Assembly (NCBI GenBank): GCA_963855995.1
Contig: OY979718.1
Coordinates: 39,803,059 to 39,867,058, forward strand
DNA: 64,000 nucleotides
Direction of reading: 5' to 3'
From: Muricea muricata
Lineage: Eukaryota > Cnidaria > Anthozoa > Malacalcyonacea > Plexauridae
The notes below the pieces were generated by a model. It did not search any database. It had not been told where the DNA came from and saw only the letters and a program-made list of their open reading frames with translations. The position numbers and the translations under genes are program-made. Positions within the stretch are counted from its first letter, which is position 1, and each line of letters starts with the position of its first letter. Positions 21,901 through 30,468 of this stretch are shown piece by piece.

Positions 21901-22385
21901 TCGTAGCAGCATTTACGACTTCGCATGCCCGTGAAATGTTATACGGTGTATTAGACAAACTCGGCGATCAAGTATTAGGGTACGATACGGATTCGTGTTG
22001 GTTTGTTGAACGGCCTGGTGGGAATACGATACCGACAGGGGATAGTTTAGGTGAATTAACGGACGAACTCAAAGGTAATCATATTGTGAAATGGGTCGGT
22101 ACGGGTCCAAAATCGTATTCGTACGAAACAAATGACGGTGATGTTAAATGTAAGGTGAAGGGGTTTACGTTAAATTATATCAACGGTTTAAAAATTAACG
22201 GGGACGTTATGGGTGAAATTATACACGATCCAAATAAAACGGTTGTCATTGACAAGAAAAATGCAATTACGCGTGATGCCAAAACAAAGACGATCGTGAA
22301 CCAAGATCAAACAAAAACATTTTCGTTAGGGTACGATAAACGCGTTGTACAAAATGATTTCGACACGCTACCGTACGGGTTTTAA
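18918..22385 (+). CDS. polB: protein-primed family B DNA polymerase
   Basis: Replicates the element by protein priming. Numbering from codon 19014 (1123 residues): Cys-rich zinc-binding region ~175-310 (CHTCKKGY, CKYCNRIFF, CLICHRTV); Exo I YDFET (~322); Exo II AHNAKSFD (~372); Exo III YCRSDVDIL (~500); an EFQGCFWHGCPKC insert (~610); motif A DFVSLYP (~717); motif B LNSLSGKFGQR (~897); motif C YDTDS (~990). All catalytic acids are present. The frame is open from 18918 but lacks an early ATG, so its N terminus comes from the preceding ORF. A perfect hairpin lies 66 nt after the stop. Confidence 0.95.
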   Translation, partial: QNSCHCIAPISWAHPFSTKLITITNDDQFFYTLLKAVLEYVEYKDVPLNEVTIEIQSTKIPRGQGRHIKITKDNTDRKRCIITVKNTDTICLARSIVTAYANLNKDQWTKSQINNGFNKSRLLQKTEALKLHEDAGVSISDYGNTLEDINTFAKHLGVQINVVDTDYFNEIIHTANPESTNIIYLHKNKNHYDVITSMPAFLSKDYYCHTCKKGYTHRDKHKCPDKCLACFKAEKHVGDNIVCKYCNRIFFGQKCYDEHLRNRSKGGERDVVCEHVKKCLICHRTVPDLKRNVCGYKTCSNCKKYSDPNTQKCYMLSVETKGGSCTRGKTQCTGKKKDWCLCCKTRTTKYIFYDFETQQDTGTHIVNYVNAQDFDGNEFTFNTINDFCKFVFNDEHEDYTFIAHNAKSFDAQFILKYCVDNTIKPFCIYNGTKIMFMAIGKYDIRFIDSINFVNGALETFPKTFGLTELQKGYFPHLFNIPANQDYVGPIPAKYYYDPDHMKPEKRIKFLKWYDNRVAENYVFNFKNELVAYCRSDVDILRRSMIAFRDNFLKIGNIDPLQYITIASVCMAIYRSKYMPKYTIGVIKDSVKNETFSKISMQWLHWRSNVDNVYIQHAMNGGEHFIPRVGKVDGFCEDTNTVYEFQGCFWHGCPKCYTSDKINPMAQKDMAELQRATAVKNEKITSLGCNLVEVYECEIQKDTAFKKYCKTNNVDIVMPLNPRDAFFGGRTNVTKLTYDFKPGEKGRYVDFVSLYPTVNFFKTYPVGHPTKIYNPKQYDPKWFGFVQAKIEPPRGLYHPVLPARIKCGQSEKLLFSLCRTCSSVQQQTKCEHSSDERTFTGTWCTNEIALALGKGYRIIEIYEVWHFSKTTDTLFKGYVRDFMKIKMESSEPPKEDIGVFKKKVQDHLGIELGDIQYNAGMRAIAKLCLNSLSGKFGQRVNQTQTEYVTEPKDFYKILLNDANEDINIQFLTKEMVQMQYNLKNQFVDNYNNTNIFVAAFTTSHAREMLYGVLDKLGDQVLGYDTDSCWFVERPGGNTIPTGDSLGELTDELKGNHIVKWVGTGPKSYSYETNDGDVKCKVKGFTLNYINGLKINGDVMGEIIHDPNKTVVIDKKNAITRDAKTKTIVNQDQTKTFSLGYDKRVVQNDFDTLPYGF

Positions 22386-22450
22386 AAAAAAAATAACTTA
22401 CTTAAACAATTACAATTATTTAAACTCATTAGATTAAAATCGTAAACAAA

Positions 22451-22476
22451 TTTTTAATATGCTTCCATATTAAAAA
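22451..22476. terminator. 3'-end hairpin after PolB
   Basis: Stem TTTTTAATATG / CATATTAAAAA (11 bp), loop CTTC. The remaining 22386-22647 is AT-rich with no gene. Confidence 0.55.
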
Positions 22477-22647
22477 ATGCTCATACATAATAAGGTATTA
22501 CTTAATAAAATACGTCGTGAATTTTTCAACAATTGCCGATGGTACTAAGTCGATGGCCGTTATTTTGAACAAAAAGGTTTCCAAGAATCGTCGTTATTCT
22601 ATATATTTAACATATGTGAATTAAATCCAACCAACAAAGTTGCAATC

Positions 22648-22947
22648 ATGATCCACCAAATTTTAAAATCATTCATTTTCAAAATACCCGAACATCGTCG
22701 TGGGGTTTACAAACAAATTCGGTATAAAATCCTTCCAGTTCTCTGGAAAGATCATAAAGCCATTGAACGTAAGAAACAACGCAAGCTTACATTTCTTGCC
22801 AACGAATTAGACAACACAGGCCGGCACGTCGAAGGGTATATCGTACGTACTATTGTCAAACCGTACATTCGTGACTTGAATAGAAAATGGTCGAAAATGA
22901 CGGCCATCGATAAACTAAAAACGGTACCACCGTTGCTTACACGTTAA
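22648..22947 (+). CDS. small basic protein, unknown
   Basis: 99 residues from ATG 22648, very rich in Lys/Arg (KDHKAIERKKQRKL; YIRDLNRKWSK), with a C-terminal PPLLTR. No family recognised. It is the last gene of the left plus-strand block and converges on the minus-strand ORF at 22975, with a perfect palindrome between them. A capsid-internal or DNA-condensing role would fit the charge but is speculation. Confidence 0.55.
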   Translation: MIHQILKSFIFKIPEHRRGVYKQIRYKILPVLWKDHKAIERKKQRKLTFLANELDNTGRHVEGYIVRTIVKPYIRDLNRKWSKMTAIDKLKTVPPLLTR

Positions 22948-22973
22948 TTTTAAACAAAAATTTGTTTAAAATT
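22946..22973. terminator. shared hairpin between convergent genes
   Basis: Stem AATTTTAAACAAA / TTTGTTTAAAATT (13 bp), loop AA. It begins in the stop codon of the plus gene and ends 1 nt before the stop of the minus gene. Confidence 0.65.
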
Positions 22974-22974
22974 T

Positions 22975-23163
22975 TTAATCTTCTTCTTTTTTAATATCCT
23001 GGCGCACCTGGTCTTCTATACGTTCTCGCTGTCTCTGTTTTTCTTCTATGCGTTCCGCCGCTTGTACCATCATACCCAATGCGAAAAATCCACCTGCGAT
23101 CATGTAATGCTCAGTTTCCATGGCTAAAATTGTGGCTGCTGCTATTGATATTAATGATTGCAT
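22975..23163 (-). CDS. small membrane protein with charged tail
   Basis: 62 residues from ATG 23163, preceded by ATAATAAA. Residues 1-35 are hydrophobic (one transmembrane segment, with GGFFALGMMV); residues 36-62 are a charged helix (ERIEEKQRQRERIEDQ). No family recognised. It is an isolated minus-strand gene between plus-strand blocks. Small membrane proteins like this one and the next three recur in Polintons and virophages and may belong to the virion or to assembly (inference). Confidence 0.55.
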   Translation of the reverse strand: MQSLISIAAATILAMETEHYMIAGGFFALGMMVQAAERIEEKQRQRERIEDQVRQDIKKEED

Positions 23164-23277
23164 TTTATTATATAGTATTTTTTACAAAAAAAAAATACGG
23201 GGTACTTTGTAAAGAACTTGACAAAGAACCTTGTAAAGAACCTTGTAAAGAACTTTATAAAGTTCTTTAAATAAATA

Positions 23278-23607
23278 ATGTCAGAAGAACCTAAATTAGC
23301 TGCGGTTGAAAAAGTGAAGATTCCTGAACAAAAAGTAAAAAATCCTGGCCGAGTAGCAGCCGGGAAACGTTTAGCAGAAATTTCCAAAGAAGCCAAAGCA
23401 CGGAAAGCGGCAGAACGTAAAAAAGCCGAATCAGAATGTGTTGAAAACTCAAACCTTCTATATGTATCCGTAGGCGTACTCGGTGTAGTCGGTCTTGGGT
23501 ACGGTGTTTATAATTTCCTTTGTAAAAAAGAAGAGCCGAAACAACAACAACAACAAGAAAAAGTAGAACAACCCCAAGAAAAAAAAAGTAATTTCGACGA
23601 CTTGTAA
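23278..23607 (+). CDS. single-pass membrane protein, unknown
   Basis: 109 residues from ATG 23278 (AAATAAATAATG). The N-terminal half is Lys/Glu/Ala-rich (GKRLAEISKEAKARKAAERKK). One transmembrane segment lies at ~60-80 (LYVSVGVLGVVGLGYGVYNF), followed by a Gln/Glu-rich tail. It is the first of three tightly packed plus-strand genes with gaps of 11 and 8 nt. Upstream (23195-23270) is a short array of AAAGAACCTTGTAAAG repeats. Confidence 0.55.
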   Translation: MSEEPKLAAVEKVKIPEQKVKNPGRVAAGKRLAEISKEAKARKAAERKKAESECVENSNLLYVSVGVLGVVGLGYGVYNFLCKKEEPKQQQQQEKVEQPQEKKSNFDDL

Positions 23608-23618
23608 ATAAATAAGTA

Positions 23619-23855
23619 ATGTCTTTAACAAAAGAAGAAGTGTTAAATGGACTCTACAATGCTGGATTAATCACGTTGGGTGCAGCTGGAGTGTCGATGG
23701 CAAGTAGTAAACTGTTAAAAGAAAATCTCGGCGTAACACGAACGATGCAAAATTTGGTTAAAATGGCGGTTGCAGTTGGCGGTGGGTCGCTGCTCGTAAA
23801 ATTTGCACAGAAAAAAGATTGGGTACCATCCGAACCGTTTAAGAAAGGTTCATAG
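23619..23855 (+). CDS. small hydrophobic protein, unknown
   Basis: 78 residues from ATG 23619, 11 nt after the previous stop. Two hydrophobic Gly/Ala-rich stretches (LITLGAAGVSMASS; MAVAVGGGSLLVKFA) suggest a two-pass or membrane-active protein. No family recognised. Confidence 0.5.
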   Translation: MSLTKEEVLNGLYNAGLITLGAAGVSMASSKLLKENLGVTRTMQNLVKMAVAVGGGSLLVKFAQKKDWVPSEPFKKGS

Positions 23856-23863
23856 ATAAAATA

Positions 23864-24268
23864 ATGGCAAGTGTCGTAGCAGGAGGATTATTTAATGCCG
23901 TTGCCTTTGCAGGTGCCGGTTACGTTTTTCACAAATTAGATAAGAAAGGCTACGAAGATGAAATGAAACGTCATAATTTGGCCATGGAACAATTAACGGC
24001 TGCAAAAGAAAAATGGTATGAAAAAACTGTCGAAAAAAAGAACAAAGTTGCATTATTACATCAACAATTAGTCGATGCTAACAAAGATTTAGACGCGACG
24101 AACGATGCGTTGCACAAGTTACGCACGGCGATGGACGAAGATATTGGACCGGAACCTACGATCAACGATTATTACGAACCGTCCGACGAGATGAAAACGT
24201 ATACGAACGTCGTCGTTGGCGTTACAGGGTCGGTAGCAGGAGCTTTAGCAACTAAACTGTTGTTTTAA
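23864..24268 (+). CDS. membrane-anchored coiled-coil protein, unknown
   Basis: 134 residues from ATG 23864. A hydrophobic N-terminal segment (VVAGGLFNAVAFAGAGYVF), a coiled coil at ~30-90 (EQLTAAKEKWYEKTVEKK) and a C-terminal hydrophobic segment (VVVGVTGSVAGALATKLLF) give both ends a membrane anchor. It is last of the block and converges on the 469-residue gene through a perfect palindrome. Confidence 0.55.
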   Translation: MASVVAGGLFNAVAFAGAGYVFHKLDKKGYEDEMKRHNLAMEQLTAAKEKWYEKTVEKKNKVALLHQQLVDANKDLDATNDALHKLRTAMDEDIGPEPTINDYYEPSDEMKTYTNVVVGVTGSVAGALATKLLF

Positions 24269-24273
24269 ATGAG

Positions 24274-24299
24274 TTTCATAACCTATATAGGTTATGAAA
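24274..24299. terminator. shared palindrome between convergent genes
   Basis: Perfect 26-bp palindrome with half TTTCATAACCTAT, between the stop at 24268 and the minus-strand stop at 24300. Confidence 0.65.
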
Positions 24300-25762
24300 T
24301 TACAAAACAAATTTCGTGACTAAAAACCCTATTCCAACTGTGCTACCTGAAAGGTAAGGAAGATGATTCCCAGAGTTTGGTTTTACCGTAGCCGTAGGTG
24401 GTATAGGTTTTGTCGTTATAGTTGGTGTTGGTTTTACCGTAGGCGTTGGTGGTGTTGATGGTTTTTTCGTCACCTTAGGTGCTACGTAATTTACTTTTGT
24501 ATTTACGCCAAATTTCATGGCGTTGGTAGCGATGGTTAAAACGTTGTTGTACCCTTCGACATTGTTTTTTAAAATGATCATGTTGGATGGAATGAGAATA
24601 ATACCTGGTGTGATAGCCATGTTTAAAACGACGTTTGTATCTTGAATGGCTTTTCGCATATCCGAAATGGCTTTTGACGGGTTATCTTGTGCTACCGTAT
24701 CTTTAACGAGCCTATGGAATATTTGTTGCGTTTGTAAAGATTTTGCACCTTGCCCAACAATAGGCCATCGCGTTTGTGCTTGTGCACCTAACACGCAATA
24801 CACGTACGATTCGATAGCCGATTGTAATAAGATTTGCCCTGTTTTTGTAAGACCGTCGCTATCATCTTTAATGAATTTCATCCAATCGTTATCGCTATCG
24901 TTGACGACTTTTGAAACTTCTTCGTAGTCGATTCCAAGCACACCGGTATTATTAGCCGACATCCTATACCTATAATTCCTAATGTTATGTTTGTTCGCAT
25001 GACGCGAATACCAATAATTTATTTCGGCACGCGTTCGTTGAAATTTATGAACCCATATACGTTTGTGTGGAATATTTTGTTGAATACCTCTTTTAATGTC
25101 TTGCGTCGACATGTACGGCGACATTTTTGCTGGCGTTCCCGTAAACCGTTTCATATGGTAATAGATGCAATACCGTGCAATACTTGTAACAACGTTATTA
25201 TCACCTGTTAAATGTTTCCTACTCATTCCACCCACGTGTGAAATAATATAAGCTGCTAATAACGATGCAAAATACGGATCGTCTTTTTCTACGGCAGCCT
25301 TTGTAATATCGTTGTTAGTTCCTTTCCACGATGTAGACAACGCATCGAAATTACTCGTGAATCCAGAATTTGCGTTGACGTAAATTGTAAATTTTCTATA
25401 ATTATACGGTAACGACGACGACGACGACGATAAGGCAAACGGTTGCACCGTTCCGCTCGTGTCCCAGATTCTCGGTAACCAATGTAATTCTCCCGAATAA
25501 AATTTTTTAAAATCATCGGTCGTAATGTCTAAAAATTGTCCATCGCGGACTTTAAACGATACGCTCGTTCCGGTAACGTCGCCGGTTTTTGATAAGATGA
25601 CGTTAAACTTGAATCTATCCAAATGAGCGTTCGGATATTGTTGAACGAATTGACGTTCCATTTGTTTTTTGCATTTTTTAAATTTCGTAACGCTTTGTTG
25701 TAATTCCACCCGTAATATTGTCTGTACGACGTTTCGTATTTTTTAAAATCTTCTTCCGACAT
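24300..25762 (-). CDS. putative large structural protein, unknown, with -1 frame change
   Basis: A minus-strand gene that begins at ATG 25762 (preceded by CAATAAAA). After about 31 codons the long frame (to 24300) lies in the -1 phase. The long frame alone would start at GTG 25709 or ATG 25661. The switch falls in an A6 run at 25665-25670, which in the first frame reads A AAA AAC, a canonical slippery heptamer. The protein (~485 residues) has no catalytic motif that I recognise, a Ser-run (~107-111), a Pro/Thr-rich region (~415-450: KPSTPPTPTVKPTPT) and a hydrophobic C terminus. Its size and place beside the integrase suggest a virion component, but this is inference. Confidence 0.6.
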
Positions 25763-25764
25763 TT

Positions 25765-26832
25765 TTATTGAATATTTTTAATATCTTTAACCGGAATCCA
25801 CGACTGGCTATCGTACCCTAACCATTTCACTAATGCCATCCCGTTCTTTTTCCGAATTATTTTTTCTATCTTGTACTTATCATCTTTTTTGTTGATGAGG
25901 GACAATTCTTGTTCGTAAAATTTCCCGATAATCGGTTCTCCTTCGTGATCTTCTATTTCGTAAACGGTAGGGTCTCCTCGAAGTACTTTGGACACTTTAA
26001 AAATTTCTTCGGTAAAATTAGCTTCGTACCCTTTTGCAAAAATACTTTTGTATTTACTAACCCTAACCGTATCCCCGACCTTGAATTTAGGTGGTTGTAA
26101 ACCTTCCAAAACATGTCCGTATAACGTAACCCATACCATATTTTCATTCGTTTTGTCCACGTCTTTTGGTTTCATATGAATACTGCTATGTTTGGTATTG
26201 TTATAATTTTTTGTAAGATCGTCTAAAACGTCGATCCAATTACGCGTACCTTTACTGTAAAAATATTTTTCCATCTTTGTTTTCAATGTCCGATTAAACC
26301 TTTCGACGATAGCCGCTTTCTTATCGGATTGTGTGGAAAAGTAATGAACGTTATGACTTTTCAATAATTCCCTAACACCAACGTTATAAAATTCTTTTCC
26401 TTCGTCAAACTGAGCAACGTTAGGGTATTTTCCAAATCTTGTTTTAAAGGTACCTAATACTTGGTCGACGGCTTTCGTCATATTTTTTGTATCTTTCCTG
26501 TAGACGGGGACCGTAAAAGCATACCGGCCAAGAATTTCTATAGATGTTAATATCCAACGGTACCCTTTGTTTTTACTTGCGTATTTTCCCATATCGACGA
26601 GATCCATTTGTATTTGGTCGGCAAGACCTTTTACAAACGTTTTCATGAATTTATGTTTCCGAATGACAGGTTTGAATCTCGTATAGGTATCTTGCGTTTC
26701 CAACCATTCTTTTACAAGTCGTCTACTAACTTTTACTCCGTCGGCTTTTGCTTTTTGGTATAATTTTTCGGCAGATTGATAACCTTTAGAAGGATCGTAG
26801 TAGATGTCCCTTAATTCCTGTTCGTTGATCAT
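25765..26832 (-). CDS. int: retroviral-type integrase with chromodomain
   Basis: 355 residues from ATG 26832 (preceded by GAATAAAAAAA). It catalyses insertion and makes the 6-bp duplication. The rve core has catalytic acids D77 (QMDLVD), D143 (QFDEGKEF) and E177 (AIVERFN). An SH3-like stretch (KFKVGDTVRVSKYKS, ~250-265) follows, then a C-terminal chromodomain (~318-353: IEKIIRKKNGMALVKWLGY). The length is usual for Polintons and the gene looks intact. Its stop lies 2 nt before the next start, so the pair is probably read from a common region. Confidence 0.93.
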   Translation of the reverse strand: MINEQELRDIYYDPSKGYQSAEKLYQKAKADGVKVSRRLVKEWLETQDTYTRFKPVIRKHKFMKTFVKGLADQIQMDLVDMGKYASKNKGYRWILTSIEILGRYAFTVPVYRKDTKNMTKAVDQVLGTFKTRFGKYPNVAQFDEGKEFYNVGVRELLKSHNVHYFSTQSDKKAAIVERFNRTLKTKMEKYFYSKGTRNWIDVLDDLTKNYNNTKHSSIHMKPKDVDKTNENMVWVTLYGHVLEGLQPPKFKVGDTVRVSKYKSIFAKGYEANFTEEIFKVSKVLRGDPTVYEIEDHEGEPIIGKFYEQELSLINKKDDKYKIEKIIRKKNGMALVKWLGYDSQSWIPVKDIKNIQ

Positions 26833-26841
26833 TTTTTTATT

Positions 26842-27508
26842 CGATATATAATTCGAACATGACAGTTAATCCAACACTGTCACCGATATTCGTTTTCACG
26901 TCGAATTGGAAAGTGCTATGGTCGCCGTTTAAAACAGAAACCGACGTGTGAATATTATCGTACGATGTTACGGATTAGTTTAAACTTTGTTCGGTCGTAA
27001 CGGGAATACGTGCAAAAACACGACTCGGGTTACCGTTTGTATCGAAATTCCTATCGGTATTTACGCAATTACACCCGATCGTTACGTACCGTAATCCGCG
27101 GTTAATATCGACGACAAACGGTGACTTCGATTTAGTATTTTTAGGAATGATTTCGTTTTCTGGTAACCCAAGCAACGGTCCAAAACGGTACAAGTTTAAT
27201 TTTTTTGAGGACGTAATACTGCACCTATTATCGTGTTTGTGTCGTTCTAACGTAATACCGAACTCGGCTAAACGGTCGGCAATCATATTAAACGTCCAGT
27301 ATCCTTCTTCGAAGGCAACACCCGTGGCAGGATGGTCGGGAACCGTTATAAATTTTATAAGATCGTTGTCGTTTGTTACAATGTTCTTATACTTCCATAA
27401 CTCGCTAATGTTTTTCACGTTTATTTTTTCCCCGTATTTTGTCGTAATGCATTTCCGAAGAAAAACGTCGGTTTTCCCCGTATCGAGCGATAACATGAGT
27501 TTGTCCAT
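26842..27508 (-). pseudogene. probable minor capsid (penton-like) protein, in-frame stop
   Basis: From ATG 27508 a 177-residue frame ends at TAA 26975-26977. The same frame then stays open for ~44 codons to TAA ~26842, with coding-like beta-rich sequence (STFQFDVKTNIGDSVGLTV). The first part has PATGVAFEEGYWTFNMIADRL, in part also seen in uncharacterised proteins of cnidarian Polintons, and LLGLPENEI. I judge the TAA to be a nonsense change near the end of a ~220-residue gene. A single-jelly-roll minor capsid role is inferred from size, beta-rich character and neighbourhood; it could be another structural protein. Confidence 0.5.
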
Positions 27509-27527
27509 CTTTTATTTTAAATAAAAA
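27509..27527. promoter_or_regulatory. 19-bp bidirectional start region
   Basis: Only CTTTTATTTTAAATAAAAA separates two divergent ATGs (27508 minus, 27528 plus). It is a near-palindrome, and each strand reads TTAAATAAAA before the start. Any core promoter must lie within it or inside the neighbouring coding regions. Confidence 0.5.
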
Positions 27528-28729
27528 ATGGACGAAGGCATTGAATTAGATAATCTCGGTGAAGACGAACCCGTAGAACCTGAAGAAGGTGAAGAAGAAA
27601 CAAATATGGGTTGGCGTGAAGAAAGTATTATTGAGTTCAACCCAGAAATACGGCAAGGTTTGGAAGAAGAAAAACAAGCCGATCGTGAATTAGGGAAAAT
27701 ACAAGGCGTTAGGAACCGTGCGTACACGGAAGATAAAAAAAATCTTCTTAGGGAATTAGGTATTTACCTTAACAAAGGGGACGGTCCATTTGCAAAAAGT
27801 ATTTTTGAAAAACTAAAAATTACTGTAAACAGCAAAGGAAAGGTAAACGGTGCAGAATTTGACGGGATTAAAATTATTGTTCAAAAAGGAAAAAAACTCG
27901 TGTACACGGAAGATGTAAAAAAATTAGCCAAAGTTACCGAATTTAAAGAACTTGTTGAAAAAGCCGAATTGGAACATCAAAAAACACCTGCCGCGTTGAT
28001 TGAAGGAACGTTACCGGACGTACCCGTCAATACGGACCTCGAACGATCGGTTGTACGAAACAGTATTGAAAATTTAAAACATTCTATCAACGAAAAGGTT
28101 GCAGAAATAGAAGCCAAAGTCAAGACCGCGACGATCAGCGAGCAAACAATACGCGAATTCGGCGGCATTATAAAAATGACCGATCATAATTTAGATAACG
28201 GTTCGTTAAAAACACAAGAAAATGCATTCCGCAAACTTGCTAAAGATGAACCGAAACTATTAGAGAAGATTTTATACGAGGCAATGGCCGAAGCGTGCGT
28301 ATTAAAAGCTGACGAAATTCGATTACGACGAAACGAACGACCTGAAAGTGTAGCCGTTCAATCCATGATCGAAGAAGAAGCTCAACAAAACGATCTAACG
28401 CGTTTCGAACGATTTAAACAATGGGCTAAAAAAACCTCGGAGGTATTTCTGTCGTTGCTATATCGGTTGCGGGTATTATAACCACCATCGTTATGGGTGC
28501 ACGAACCGCGATCAAAAAAGGGGCACAAGCCACAAGTAAATTTGCAAAGGCATTAGTAAAAGTAGGTGAAAAAGTAGCACCAATTATCGGTGGCCTTTTA
28601 GATTTAGCCGGTAAACTCTTAACGTTAAGTGCAAATGCCATTGGGTTTTTAGCAAAAAATTTATGGTTGCTTGCTGTCGGTATTGCATATATTTTGTACG
28701 CAAGGAAAAAAAAGTTACTAAATAAATGA
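27528..28729 (+). CDS. acidic/helical protein with membrane C terminus, frame break
   Basis: Starts at ATG 27528. The N terminus is very acidic (EDEPVEPEEGEEE), then a mainly helical body follows to WAKK (~300). At the A7 run 28428-28434 the frame ends after a few codons (stop 28481), while the -1 frame continues with a hydrophobic segment (VAISVAGIITTIVMGA) and the ORF 28493-28729: GAQATSKFAKALVKVGEKVA and a second hydrophobic segment (LWLLAVGIAYILY). The hydrophobic continuity shows one protein of about 400 residues. Its stop overlaps the major capsid start as ATGA. Family not recognised; a membrane-associated virion protein is a fair guess. Confidence 0.6.
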
Positions 28730-29978
28730 ATAGAGGCGAACAATTAACTGCAGATTATAAGAAAACATCAACACTCGAAAAAGATCTACGTGGAAAAAGA
28801 TGTTACATTGAAGCGTCGTTATTGAAAACAGAAGCAGCTACCGAAGATATTTACTCGGTAAGTATTCCTGCATTGAATGCAAACGAATGTATCGTCCCGG
28901 ATACGTTAGCATTATATCGTTTAAATTTAACAACAGCAACACGAAGTCGTGGTTTTTAAACAATTTAGGTGGGTTGCTTGTCGACCGACTTACTATTAAA
29001 GTACAAGGGGTCGAAGTTTACCAGAATACGGGCGAAAGCATATTGGAAGTTTACAAAGACTTATGGCGACCCGATCGTACAAATCGGCAAGATTTTGGAA
29101 TTGCCGCTGAAAATGTTCGAAAACTTATTTCTAAAGATGACAGCGCTGACAAAGCTGCAAAATCAGACGGTGCATTAGACACAGCAATTGCAGGTATGTG
29201 CGATCGTATGAAAATACCACTCGGAAAAATTTTATGCGATAACGGACCGTATGCGCCGTACGATATGTGCGATTTTGTCTACCACATCACGTTACCAATA
29301 TCGGGAAAAATTATGAAAGCTCAAGCGAACGAAGGAACAGGAACGTATAAACTTACAGATTTGCAATTAGAATACGAAGTGATTAAAAGCGAAGGACTTG
29401 CAAACAGTGTTAGAGGAACGTACAATACCGGTCGGTCGTTCCCGTATAATTATTCAACGCTCTTGAAGACGTTACCGTGGGCAAAAGGAAATACGCGCGA
29501 AGTCATCGATATTAATATCCCTAGAAAAAGCATGAAAGCCGTCGTGTTGTTATTCACGGAAAAAGGTGCGGGAGATAGCGAACATTTCCCGTTCCCAAAT
29601 TTAACACAAGTCGACGTAACCGTCGAAGGAAACCCAAATGATATTTACAGTCGTGGTCTTGCAAAACGTAATATGTACAAAGAAGCCGTCCGGTTCTTCG
29701 GTAATGACGACTGCGAAAAATATATAGGAACAGAATGTATATCGCGACGAAAATATTATACCGACAAGTTTGCATGCGTTATAGATTTCAGGACCGTGGA
29801 CGACGACACCGTAAGCGGTAGCGGTCGAAAACTTATTGGAACGCAAGCAGGAATACTTTTGGAAATAGAAAAAGAAGTTACAACATCAGACTTGTCCTGC
29901 CACGTTTTCGTTATTGCCGACGGTACAATTGATATTAGGGACTTTAAGATACTGACAACGGACTACCAGGACATGTAA
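28726..29978 (+). CDS. mcp: major capsid protein (double jelly-roll type), frame break
   Basis: ATG 28726 overlaps the previous stop. The N-terminal 77 codons (NECIVPDTLALYRLNL near the end) stop at TAA 28957-28959. The -1 frame, open across this point, continues for ~345 residues with NNLGGLLVDRLTIKV, LEVYKDLWRP, MCDRMKIPLGKIL, YHITLPISGKIM, LTDLQLEYEVI, VVLLFTEKG, FPNLTQVDVTVEGNPN. These follow the order of the Polinton major capsid family. The break lies at a T5 run (28953-28957). The protein ends TTDYQDM. A 31-bp inverted copy of its last codons lies 430 bp downstream. Confidence 0.85.
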
Positions 29979-30468
29979 AATATAAAATTCAATATCTGAA
30001 GACAAAAAGTGTTACTTACTATCGTAAACTTTACTCGAATGCTTTCATACTGATTTCTTTTGTCAAAGCGTCGTTTCTTAAGTTTTAAAAAGGTTGTTTA
30101 AAGCTAAAAATTATCGTTGAAGTTGAACATTGCGTAGTTGGTTTGCACGCTACCGTCCTTGATTCGCTTTGAGGACACAAAATACTGGATTTTCTGTCGT
30201 AGTCCTGGCTACGACGGTTAACAGTAAGTTTAAGGGGACATGTAAATTCCTTAAGCATCAATACTGTCAACATAAAAGTATAAATGCATAAACCGAAGCA
30301 TGTAAAGACACCATGATCTTGCGTTGTGAACGAACTTTTGGAAGGGAATTATTTGCATTTAGTCGTCCATAGTGTTCCGTAGTGTTTGAGCGTGCTCGTA
30401 GTCCGTTGTCAGCATCTTAAAGTCCCTATTAGCGGAACACAACTAAACGGGACCGCTAATTACTAAAT
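29979..30468 (-). other. 490-bp spacer with an inverted copy of the MCP 3' end
   Basis: 30398-30428 is the inverted copy (30/31) of MCP codons at 29936-29966. Read on the minus strand it continues in the MCP frame as TTDYEHAQTLRNTMDD and stops (TAA at ~30363-30365), an alternative coding tail. The rest shows a small hairpin (TCGTAGTCCTGGCTACGA, 30198-30215) and no ORF. The only other gene-free spacer of this kind inside the element lies behind PolB. Confidence 0.6.

Noticed and set aside
30198-30215. tRNA or small RNA gene in the MCP-ATPase spacer
   Set aside because: One short hairpin only; no cloverleaf, A box or B box in place.
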